47,373 nt of DNA from Candidatus Paceibacterota bacterium (GTDB taxonomy: Bacteria; Patescibacteriota; Minisyncoccia; JAHISW01; Tagabacteraceae), in assembly GCA_028711505.1 (NCBI GenBank), contig JAQTSC010000005.1, forward strand, positions 1-47,373, given 5' to 3'. Under the pieces are notes generated by a model. The model saw only the letters and a program-made list of their open reading frames with translations. It was not told the DNA's origin and made no database searches. Positions 8,141 to 15,561 of this stretch are shown here, in pieces. Position 1 is the stretch's first letter; each line of letters begins with the position of its first letter. A program made the translations under genes and the position numbers.

Positions 8141-10153
8141 CTAAGCTTTATAAAGTTTGGTAATATTATTTATTGTTTTCAGTGTTTTTTCAAAATCAAT
8201 GCCTATCGTCTCGCAATACCACTTTATGGATTCAATTCTTGGTTTGTTTTCTTCCCGAATCAGTTTCAATCCTTCTTCTCTGGAAATGACCCCTTCTCTT
8301 ATCTGGTTGCTGCGGAAAGTGTCGTTTTCGGTAAAACCGGCGACGGTGTGATAGATGTAATTGTAAAATGGCGCCGTTCCGTCTCCTATTCTCCATGTGG
8401 AATCAGTGTCTTTTGCCGTTTCCCAATCGTATTTATCTATGAGCGTGGAGTTTATTTTTTTTTCGTCCCACGCAATATAATGGTAAAGAAATAAATAATT
8501 ATGAGGAATTGTATAGTGAGACAGAAAGCCGGAGAAAGTATCTATCAATGAAGAATTTATATAAGACGGGTTTAGCAGAAATTGCTTAAAATAATACATG
8601 GCAAGATGGGCGGTGTCAAAAAATGGAAGTTTGTGTATGTTTTTTCCGCTGAAGCTAGAACGGATGTTGTTAAATCCGGATTTGAAGTCGGTTTTTTCCA
8701 GCGGATTTTCGGAGTAGATTGTAAAATCGGTGCCCAGCTGTTTTTCCAGCCGGTTTATGTGATAGAAATATTGCTTGTCTCCCGCCATAAACAGAGGAAC
8801 CATGCCTAAATCAGGTTTTTTGAGCCATGCGATTATATTTTTCTTTATATTTTCTCTTTTCCTTCTGATGTCCGCTGAAACGATAATGTGTTCAATTCCG
8901 AGCTCTCCGCATATCCTTGCCTGGTTTCTCCGCGCAAGATCCGTAACCATTCCCCAATCATAAGAATAGGCGATTGGTTCTATCTTTAGCACGTTTTTTA
9001 CGTAGTGCAATCCATAACTGCTGTCTCTTCCTCCGCTAAAAGGGAAAAGACATTTCGGCTTTTCGTTTTTGGGTGTGTTTTTTAGAATTATTTCTTTTAA
9101 CGCTTCTTCTCCTTTTTTTTCCGCCGTCTTGTGGTTTCTGCAATAATTGCATACTCCTTTTTCGTCAAATTCGATAAAGGGCATGGTTTCCGGAAGAACG
9201 CATTTCGTGCATCTTTTAAGTTTATCCACAAAAACAGCGTTTTCCTCGAATTCTTCAATTATCAGTTTTTCTATTTTTGCTTGATCCGGTTTTTTGGTTT
9301 CAAAAACCACCCCGCCGTTTTTGTTTGGCGAGACATCCATTATTTTATATGTTTTGCCGCTGCTTGCTACTGGAATTTTATTTCCGCCGCTGAAGGAAAA
9401 TTTTTCCGCCTTTCGTCCGCTGAAATGAATTACAAATCCAGTATTGCTTTCAACCTGCTGTATTTTAAAATTCCCCGGTATTTTTTTGAAATAATTTTTT
9501 TTCAATGTTTGTTCAAGAATATTCCGTTCAGAGGCGAACAAACAAGTATTCTGGGTTTCGCTTAGGCAGAAATAAAGAGAACCGTTGTTTGTCGCGAGGA
9601 GCAGACAGTTTTTGTCGTCAAACAGAGTCGCGATGGAAGCCGTTCCTTTTATCAGTCCGAACATTTTTACCGCCGCCTCGGCAATGTCATTTTCCTGTTT
9701 CAAAAAAAAGTTCAGGAGATCCGGTATTATTTCTGTATCAACTTTGTAGTCTCTTTTTAGAGAAGGGAATTTTTCCCATAATTCGGCATGGTTCACGATA
9801 ATTCCATTGTGCACGCAAACGACGCCGCTTTTCGAAACCGGTTGGTTGTTTTTGTTGTTTTCCGCCCCGCCGTCTGTTACGAGTCTTGTGTGGCCGATTA
9901 CGGCAAAAGGATTGGCGGTATTTTTATCGCGCAAGCCGGAAAATAATTCTTGATAGGTTTTTGATTTTATTAATTTGGAAGCGGGAACGGCATCTTTGCA
10001 GATTTGTATCGCGTTTCCCGAAAGCAATGCGACTCCCGAAGCTTCTTTCCCTCGGGATTCTGAAAGAGTAAACAGATGATTTTGAACAGACATCAATAAA
10101 TCAGGATTCAAATCAGACTGTGTTTTTCTTAATACTCCAAATATTCCGCACAT
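8141..10153 (-). CDS. Class II glutaminase fused to N-acetyl-sugar amidotransferase
   Basis: Residues 1-215 are an Ntn-type glutamine amidotransferase like the glutaminase half of GlmS: catalytic Cys2 in MCGIFG, IGHTRLVTDGG near 86-96 and VHNGIIVNHAEL near 114-125. No sugar-isomerase domain follows. From about residue 310 the protein resembles the WbpG/PseA-type N-acetyl-sugar amidotransferases: KRCTKCVLPETMPFIEFD, a four-cysteine zinc site (315, 318, 335, 338) and an ATP-pyrophosphatase PP-loop SGGRDSS at 373-379. The known reaction turns a C2 N-acetyl or acid group of a sugar nucleotide into an amidine. In Pseudomonas, ammonia comes from separate HisH/HisF-like partners; here the fused glutaminase would supply it. 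This is the central, most specific enzyme of the minus-strand operon. Confidence 0.85.
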   Translation of the reverse strand: MCGIFGVLRKTQSDLNPDLLMSVQNHLFTLSESRGKEASGVALLSGNAIQICKDAVPASKLIKSKTYQELFSGLRDKNTANPFAVIGHTRLVTDGGAENNKNNQPVSKSGVVCVHNGIIVNHAELWEKFPSLKRDYKVDTEIIPDLLNFFLKQENDIAEAAVKMFGLIKGTASIATLFDDKNCLLLATNNGSLYFCLSETQNTCLFASERNILEQTLKKNYFKKIPGNFKIQQVESNTGFVIHFSGRKAEKFSFSGGNKIPVASSGKTYKIMDVSPNKNGGVVFETKKPDQAKIEKLIIEEFEENAVFVDKLKRCTKCVLPETMPFIEFDEKGVCNYCRNHKTAEKKGEEALKEIILKNTPKNEKPKCLFPFSGGRDSSYGLHYVKNVLKIEPIAYSYDWGMVTDLARRNQARICGELGIEHIIVSADIRRKRENIKKNIIAWLKKPDLGMVPLFMAGDKQYFYHINRLEKQLGTDFTIYSENPLEKTDFKSGFNNIRSSFSGKNIHKLPFFDTAHLAMYYFKQFLLNPSYINSSLIDTFSGFLSHYTIPHNYLFLYHYIAWDEKKINSTLIDKYDWETAKDTDSTWRIGDGTAPFYNYIYHTVAGFTENDTFRSNQIREGVISREEGLKLIREENKPRIESIKWYCETIGIDFEKTLKTINNITKLYKA

Positions 10154-10158
10154 AAATT

Positions 10159-11601
10159 TTATTTTAAAGAAGTTTTTAGAAGTGTAAAAAATCCCCGACT
10201 GTATTTCTTGAAGCTCTCCAGGGAATTTATTGTTTTAATAAATCTGAAAAATACCTTCGGCCTCATGTAGAAAGATATAAGCGCTTTCTTTTGCAGTAGT
10301 TTTAACTCTTTTTCGGTCCTTCCTTCCGCCACGAAAGGCAGCGTTTTTTCAGCCCATCCGCCCCATGTATTGTAATTGTCCCAATTAAAAGATTTTATTT
10401 TTCCTTCTTTTTTGAGCATTTCAAAAAGAGGCGTTCCCGGATAAGGGATTGTTATCGTAAATTGCGCCCATAAAGGGTCAATTTTTTTCGCGAATTTTAT
10501 TGTTTTCATGCTTTCTTCTCGCGTTTCGGTCGGCAAACCCAGCATAAAAAACCCTCTTATGGTTATGCCAATTTTTTTTGTAAGGCGGAAAGCTTTTTCC
10601 ATTTGTTCCAAGGTTTCACCCTTGTTGATTAAGTTTAAAAGCCTTTGCACCCCGCTTTCAACTCCGTAGCTTATCTGCCAGCACCCGGCCTCTTTCATTT
10701 TTTTTAGCAGCTCTTCGTCTATCAAATCCATGCGGTTTTCGCATGTCCATCTTATTTTTTTGCTTATCCCTTTTTTTATCATTTCTTCGCACAAGGATAA
10801 AACAAAATTTCTGTCTACCGCCAAACTGTCGGCTTCTATATTGAATTCTCTTATGTCGTATTTTTCCATAAGCGATTCCATTTCCTCTATCACTCTTTGC
10901 ACCGAATGGCGGCGATAAGTTCTTCCGAAGGGATGAGAACAATAAAGGCAATTGAAAGGGCATCCTCTGGCGACTATCAGCGTCGGGGCAAAAGAGCCTT
11001 TCATTACGCGTGAAGCCGTAAGCTTGTATTTTTCAATGGGCAAAAGATCCCGGCTTGGAGGAGGAAAATTGTCGATATTTGCTTCAAATTCTCTGGGTTT
11101 GTTACGGCTGATTATTCCGTCTTTTCTGTAAAATAATCCGTCTACTTCTTCAACGTTTTTTTCTCCTTCAAGGAACCGGACGAAATCTAAAATTGTTTTT
11201 TCTCCTTCTCCGACGCAGGCGAAATCGATTTCCGGAATATCTTTTAAGGTTTCTTCAGGAAGGGCCGTGGCATGCGCCCCTCCGACAATTATTTTTGTTT
11301 TCGGGCGGATTTTTTTTATTGTCTCGGCGGTTTTTTTCACCTTGGAATACATCGGCGTAAGCATTGTGATGCCGACGATGTCAAAATCGCACTCTTTTAT
11401 ATGTTCGGCCAGCTGCTCCAAAGTAATTCCCATGGCGGGGCAATCCAATATTTTTACCGGGTATTTATAAGACTGAAGGCTTGCCGCTATGTAAGCCAAT
11501 CCCATCGGTTCGCTCAAAGCGCCAAAATGCTTGAGTTGTTTGCCGTACCTGTCCTCAAGAGAAAGCGGCGGATTTATCAGTAAGGTTTTTAATTTACTCA
11601 T
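10159..11601 (-). CDS. B12-binding radical SAM protein
   Basis: The 480-residue protein parallels the one at 6716. An N-terminal cobalamin-type domain (LKTLLINPPLSLEDRYGK, IIVGGAHATALPEET near 104-118) leads into a radical SAM core with ARGCPFNCLYC (cysteines 214, 218, 221), FNIEADSLAVDR, ISYGVESGVQRLLNLI and FFMLGLPTET. The tail FYMRPKVFFRFIKTI is the shared C-terminal motif of this set. Compared with 6716 the substrate-facing part after the cluster motif differs strongly, so a different step is likely. Its first 8 bases overlap the end of the upstream methyltransferase gene, and the amidotransferase follows after 5 bases. The ferredoxin at 13932 is a plausible electron donor. Confidence 0.88.
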   Translation of the reverse strand: MSKLKTLLINPPLSLEDRYGKQLKHFGALSEPMGLAYIAASLQSYKYPVKILDCPAMGITLEQLAEHIKECDFDIVGITMLTPMYSKVKKTAETIKKIRPKTKIIVGGAHATALPEETLKDIPEIDFACVGEGEKTILDFVRFLEGEKNVEEVDGLFYRKDGIISRNKPREFEANIDNFPPPSRDLLPIEKYKLTASRVMKGSFAPTLIVARGCPFNCLYCSHPFGRTYRRHSVQRVIEEMESLMEKYDIREFNIEADSLAVDRNFVLSLCEEMIKKGISKKIRWTCENRMDLIDEELLKKMKEAGCWQISYGVESGVQRLLNLINKGETLEQMEKAFRLTKKIGITIRGFFMLGLPTETREESMKTIKFAKKIDPLWAQFTITIPYPGTPLFEMLKKEGKIKSFNWDNYNTWGGWAEKTLPFVAEGRTEKELKLLQKKALISFYMRPKVFFRFIKTINSLESFKKYSRGFFTLLKTSLK

Positions 11602-12310
11602 TTGTTTTTTTTGATATGTAAAATTGCCTTATGCCCATCTCTTTTAAGGGTGTGTTTTGGCATTTTTCAATTATTTTTTCTCCAAAATTTTTGAGCCATT
11701 CGGGACCTGCCGGGACAAGAAGAGTTCCCCTGTGCGTTATCAATTCCATTCCCGCGTCTCTAATCATCTTTTTCACTGTTTTTGACGATAAAAAATTGTG
11801 CGGTCCTTCTCCGTGATTTTTAAAGAATAATTCATACAACCTCAAAGGCAGTTCCGCGGTTTTGGGAGGCAGGCTCATTATCAATATTCCTTCGGGTTTT
11901 AGCGTACGGCGGCATTCTTTCAAAAATTCTAAAGGCAAGGGCGCGTGTTCCAGCGTTTCAAGAGATATCACATAATCGAAAGAATCTTTTTCAAAAGGGA
12001 ATTTGTCCAAATTGGTTTCTTCAAAATTTTCTTTTGGAAATTTCTCTTTCGCTTTTTTGATGAATTCATTTGATACTTCCAAATTGAATATTTCCGCGTC
12101 GGGGCAGATCTGCCTTATATAAGGAATCGCTTCTCCTGTGCGCGACCAGACGTTTAAAATTTTTTGTCCGGCTAAACTGTTTAAATATTTTGAAGCTTCT
12201 CTGAATCTTTGATGATGTGTTTTCCCGATCCGCCCGTTTATTTCGTCGTATTCGTCTCCGACGCCGTCCCAAAATTTTCGGACTTCATCTATGGTAAAAT
12301 TGTTTTTCAT
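11594..12310 (-). CDS. Class I SAM-dependent methyltransferase
   Basis: The 238-residue protein has the seven-strand methyltransferase order: motif I region KILNVWSRTGEAIPYI (about 54-69), an acidic residue ending strand 2 (FNLEVS), motif post-II DYVISLETLEHAPLPLEFLKE and motif III LKPEGILIMSLPP. Motif I is degenerate: the usual D-x-G-x-G-x-G reads N-V-W-S-R-T-G, so SAM binding may be altered. The stop is TGA, read normally. The gene follows the nitroreductase gene by 2 bases and overlaps the radical SAM gene by 8, so it is part of the same operon and presumably methylates the same product or its precursor. The target could be a sugar, quinone or lipid. Confidence 0.75.
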   Translation of the reverse strand: MKNNFTIDEVRKFWDGVGDEYDEINGRIGKTHHQRFREASKYLNSLAGQKILNVWSRTGEAIPYIRQICPDAEIFNLEVSNEFIKKAKEKFPKENFEETNLDKFPFEKDSFDYVISLETLEHAPLPLEFLKECRRTLKPEGILIMSLPPKTAELPLRLYELFFKNHGEGPHNFLSSKTVKKMIRDAGMELITHRGTLLVPAGPEWLKNFGEKIIEKCQNTPLKEMGIRQFYISKKTNE

Positions 12311-12312
12311 CT

Positions 12313-12969
12313 TTAATTTTCAAATTTCTTTACGAAATTTTTGTCAACAAATTTGTTCAGCCATTTTTTCTTTACAAAAACCGGTATTAAAAAATATATT
12401 TTTAAAAGTAACTTCAGCAGAAATGTTTTTATCTTGGAATTTTTTTCTTGCGGTTTTTTTGAGGCAAAAATATTGTAGCTTATTATTTCTTCGTTTTTCC
12501 ATTTTCTCGGGACATCAATAGGCTCGGTTTTTTTATAACCGAGAAGAACGTAAGCTACGGGTTCAAGATGCGAAGGAATATGAAATATTTTTTTAAGCTG
12601 GCGTTTGGGCGGCAGGTGGCAAGTCCAGCAGGCGCCAAGTCCTAAATCGTGAGCCATAAGAAGCATGTTTTGCGTCGCGGCCGCCGCGCTTTGGACGTTG
12701 TCGGCGTATTCAGAATTTTTTGTCCGGCTGTCGTATAAAACCAAAATTCCCAACGGCGAATTTTTTATGTTCGCGGAACCGCCCATGTCGATTATTTGCT
12801 GTTTCTTTTGCGTATCGTCTATGACAATAAAATGCCAGCCTTGTTCGTTGCAGGCTGAAGGAGCAAAAGAGGCTGCTTCAATTATTTTTTCTACAGCCTC
12901 TTTGTCCGGTATTTTTTCTTCGAAAATTCTTACGCTTCTTCTGCTTTTGATAAAAGACAGGATATCCAT
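12313..12969 (-). CDS. Nitroreductase-family flavoprotein
   Basis: The 218-residue protein starts with SFIKSRRSVRIFEEKIPDKEAVEKII, the R-R-S-x-R FMN-phosphate contact typical of the nitroreductase fold, then AASFAPSACNEQGWHFIVI (about 34-51) and LLMAHDLGLGACWTCHLPP (about 110-128), the usual dimer-interface and flavin segments. The family uses FMN and NAD(P)H to reduce nitro groups, quinones or enones. The last 45 residues are a hydrophobic and basic tail (IKTFLLKLLLKIYFLIPVF) not seen in most members, which could hold the enzyme on the membrane. Place in operon: second gene, between the GT2 and the methyltransferase. A redox step on the lipid or glycan product is an inference from context only. 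Confidence 0.8.
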   Translation of the reverse strand: MDILSFIKSRRSVRIFEEKIPDKEAVEKIIEAASFAPSACNEQGWHFIVIDDTQKKQQIIDMGGSANIKNSPLGILVLYDSRTKNSEYADNVQSAAAATQNMLLMAHDLGLGACWTCHLPPKRQLKKIFHIPSHLEPVAYVLLGYKKTEPIDVPRKWKNEEIISYNIFASKKPQEKNSKIKTFLLKLLLKIYFLIPVFVKKKWLNKFVDKNFVKKFEN

Positions 12970-12978
12970 ATTTTAGTT

Positions 12979-13839
12979 TTATTTTCTTTCTCTTCTTAGC
13001 ACTGCGATTTGGTCTGCAAGAAGCCCGTTAAAAAAAAGCAGCATGCCGGCGATTATTATTACGACCGCGGAAGTGGGGAAACTGCCGTACCTTATTATTC
13101 CGTCAACGCCGAAAATTATTCCAAAAACCAGGGTTAAAACGCTTGGCGGCAGGAATATTTTCAAGGGATTAAAAAGCATTATCATTCTTAAAATAAGAAG
13201 AAAAGTCTGAGTTCCGTGTTTCATTGAAACCGTGCTTTTTCCCTCTCTCTTTTTTATTTCGATCGGCACATAAGCGACGAAAAGGCCTTCGGTAAGAAAA
13301 CACATTGTCAAAGTTGTTGACGTTGAAAAACCGTCCGGAAGCAGATGTTTGAAACGGTTGAAATGTTCTTTTCTAAAAATTCTGAAACCGGAATTTATGT
13401 CGGGAATTTTTTGCCCTGTTAAAAATTCCGCGGTCCACTTCAGAATTTTTTTACCGGGCTGGCGGATCAACGGACCCTTGTATCCTTTTCTTTCTCCCAA
13501 AACCATGTCGGCTGTTTTTCGTTTTTCCAAAAGAGACGGAATATATTCATTTTGATGCTGGCCGTCTCCGTCAAACCAGATAATCCATTCATATTTGGAA
13601 TTTTCCACGCCTTCTTTTATGGAGGCGCCGTAGCCCTTATTTTTCGGGTGGGTTATTACTTTTATTCCGTCCATCCCCTCTAGCTCTTTCGCGGTCGCGT
13701 CGGTTGACCCGTCGTTTACGACAATAATTTCATATTTATCGAAAAAATTCGTCTCAAGATATGTTTTAAGCCCGGAGACTGTTTTTCTCACTGCCTTTTC
13801 TTCGTTGTAAGCGGGAATTATTACAGAGAATGGTTCCAT
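12979..13839 (-). CDS. GT2 glycosyltransferase, DPM1-like, with two C-terminal TM helices
   Basis: The 286-residue protein has a GT-A domain: SVIIPAYNEEKAVRKTV at the start, IIVVNDGSTDATAKEL near 38-53, and the metal site WIIWFDGDGQHQNEY near 90-104, followed by the acceptor region INSGFRIFRKEHF. Two membrane helices (about 222-245 and 252-274) end the protein. This layout fits dolichyl/undecaprenyl-phosphate sugar synthases such as DPM1 and GtrB relatives, which load a sugar onto the lipid carrier on the inner face of the membrane. That would feed the GT-C enzyme at 4114. It is the first gene of the seven-gene minus-strand operon; 9 bases separate it from the nitroreductase. No Shine-Dalgarno is seen. 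Confidence 0.85.
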   Translation of the reverse strand: MEPFSVIIPAYNEEKAVRKTVSGLKTYLETNFFDKYEIIVVNDGSTDATAKELEGMDGIKVITHPKNKGYGASIKEGVENSKYEWIIWFDGDGQHQNEYIPSLLEKRKTADMVLGERKGYKGPLIRQPGKKILKWTAEFLTGQKIPDINSGFRIFRKEHFNRFKHLLPDGFSTSTTLTMCFLTEGLFVAYVPIEIKKREGKSTVSMKHGTQTFLLILRMIMLFNPLKIFLPPSVLTLVFGIIFGVDGIIRYGSFPTSAVVIIIAGMLLFFNGLLADQIAVLRRERK

Positions 13840-13897
13840 GTCTTTTTATTTTAATAATTACTCTATTTTAGATTATTTGCCCTTTTTTACAAGGATT

Positions 13898-13925
13898 TTG
13901 ACCTTTGAATCTGGTGTGATAAAAT
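13898..13925 (+). promoter_or_regulatory. Promoter for ferredoxin gene, leaderless geometry
   Basis: TTGACC (13898-13903) and TAAAAT (13920-13925) are 16 bases apart. The -10 box ends 6 bases before the ATG at 13932, so transcription should start at or next to the start codon. There is no Shine-Dalgarno. Confidence 0.6.
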
Positions 13926-13931
13926 CGAAGC

Positions 13932-14150
13932 ATGGTTAAAATTACGCAAAAACATAATGATTGCATCGGCTGCGGAGTTTGTGTCGCCGCTTGTTCCGAT
14001 TTTTGGGAAATGGGGGACAACAATAAAGCAAAACTCAAAAATGGAATTCTAAACAGCCAGACGGGAAATTACGAACTGGAGACAAGCGAGCCGTCGTGCA
14101 ACAAAGACGCGGCCGATATGTGTCCGGTAAAAATCATAGAGATATCTTAA
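13932..14150 (+). CDS. 4Fe-4S ferredoxin
   Basis: The 72-residue protein has CIGCGVC (C11, C14, C17) and a distant C64-P, the ligand set of a single [4Fe-4S] ferredoxin. C21 and C56 may form a disulfide, as in some monocluster ferredoxins of the Thermotoga and Pyrococcus type. It is a soluble one-electron carrier. It points away from the operon at 13839 and lies between two glycan gene blocks, so it may reduce the radical SAM clusters encoded nearby; this is inferred from position. Its stop codon directly abuts the stop of the convergent gene at 14151. Confidence 0.9.
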   Translation: MVKITQKHNDCIGCGVCVAACSDFWEMGDNNKAKLKNGILNSQTGNYELETSEPSCNKDAADMCPVKIIEIS

Positions 14151-15476
14151 TTATCTTCCTTTGCTTCCGAGCACCACGGAAATTGTCTTAGCCGTAATCG
14201 CGATATCCAAAATCAGCGAGCGGTTTTTGATATAATATAAATCGTACTGAAGTTTTTCCATTGCGTCTTCAACGGAAGCCCCGTAAGGAAATTTTATTTG
14301 AGCCCACCCGGAAAGTCCGGGTTTTACAATATGCCGCATCGCGTAATGCGGCACTTCTTTTTCCAGGTCTTTTACGAATTCCGGACGTTCCGGCCTCGGC
14401 CCGATGAAAGACATCTCGCCCCTTATCACGTTTATTAATTGAGGCAGTTCGTCCAGCCTGGTTTTCCTTAAAAAATTTCCGATCCCTGTTATTCTCGGGT
14501 CTTCTTGTTTGGTCCAAACCGCGCCGTTTTTTTCCGCCTTGTCTACCATTGTCCTGAGTTTTATAAGCTCAAAAATTTTTCCGTCTTTACCGACTCTTTT
14601 TTGCCTGTAAAAAACAGGACCCTTGCTCCACATTCTTATAAGAACAGCCAAAAAAGGAAATAAGATAATTGTCGGGGCGCATAAAATCAGAGCGAGAACC
14701 AAGTCAAAAGCCCTTTTTATTTTTTTGTAAATTTTTTTATTTATTTCAAAAAGATTTTTTAAAAACCATTCTTCGCTTATCAGGTAGACCGGAATTCTTT
14801 CAACAAGAGACTCATAAAAATTTTCAAAGTCCATTACGCTTATTCCGGCAAGAACCGTTTCGTATAGTTTTTTTGCCGTTGCGGCATTTCCCATTATTTG
14901 GCGGGACGCGGCGATTATATCCGCGTTTTTGTTTTTCGCTATTTCGGTCAAGTTTCCTTCGACCTCTGCCATTACTCCGGCTGATTCGTAGCCAAGATAG
15001 GGATTTGTGTCCAGAATTTTAGCTATGTATCTGATTTCTTTTGATTCTCCCAAAAACAGCACGCGCGTTTTCTCTGTTTTGCCGGATATCAGCCAAAAAA
15101 GGTGCCTCCATGCGGTTAAAAGAACCAAAAGCAATGTTGCGTCTATCAATAATGTCGTCTTCGGCTCTATGTTCGTGTAGGGTATGAGATAAAAAACGAA
15201 CACCGCCAAAGTGACGGCGGCAGCCATTGTTTTCAAAACCAATTCCCCCGTTTTTTTGATTGAATAAAAATTTTTAAGTTCGTAAAGTCCGGCGATGTAG
15301 AATACGACAATCCACAGCATGTGTACTGTCAAAAAAGGAAACTGATGGAAATACCACATCTTCCCGTCCACAAATTTTTGATGTCTTAGAAAGAGGGAGA
15401 GGTATAGGCAAATATAAAATAACGCCGCGTCACCGGCGAGAATGAGAAAAATTTTTGGTTTTTGCAGGCGAGCCAT
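14151..15476 (-). CDS. Polyprenyl-phosphate sugar phosphotransferase (WcaJ/WbaP type)
   Basis: The 441-residue protein begins with four membrane helices (about 8-115), then a Rossmann-like middle domain (RVLFLGESKEIRYIAKIL, about 138-155), and ends in the bacterial sugar-transferase domain: KRAFDLVLALILCAPTIILF membrane hairpin, PVFYRQKRVGKDGKIFELIK, LRTMVDKAE, and LRKTRLDELPQLINVIRGE with the catalytic D-E pair, then SFIGPRPERPEF. The enzyme moves a sugar-1-phosphate from a nucleotide sugar to undecaprenyl phosphate, the first step in building exopolysaccharide or O-antigen-like units at the inner membrane face. It is transcribed alone, tail to tail with the ferredoxin gene and divergent from the ligase-like gene at 15562. 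Confidence 0.93.
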   Translation of the reverse strand: MARLQKPKIFLILAGDAALFYICLYLSLFLRHQKFVDGKMWYFHQFPFLTVHMLWIVVFYIAGLYELKNFYSIKKTGELVLKTMAAAVTLAVFVFYLIPYTNIEPKTTLLIDATLLLVLLTAWRHLFWLISGKTEKTRVLFLGESKEIRYIAKILDTNPYLGYESAGVMAEVEGNLTEIAKNKNADIIAASRQIMGNAATAKKLYETVLAGISVMDFENFYESLVERIPVYLISEEWFLKNLFEINKKIYKKIKRAFDLVLALILCAPTIILFPFLAVLIRMWSKGPVFYRQKRVGKDGKIFELIKLRTMVDKAEKNGAVWTKQEDPRITGIGNFLRKTRLDELPQLINVIRGEMSFIGPRPERPEFVKDLEKEVPHYAMRHIVKPGLSGWAQIKFPYGASVEDAMEKLQYDLYYIKNRSLILDIAITAKTISVVLGSKGR

Positions 15477-15561
15477 ATTTTAGGTATAACCCCGTTTTAC
15501 GCCATAAAAGTTTGCTTTGGCATTATTGTTAAGATTACCTCTTTATGTTAATTTGTAAATA

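Noticed and set aside
9131-9565. 144-codon plus-strand frame inside the amidotransferase gene
   Set aside because: It is antisense to a gene with clear domains and lacks start signals.
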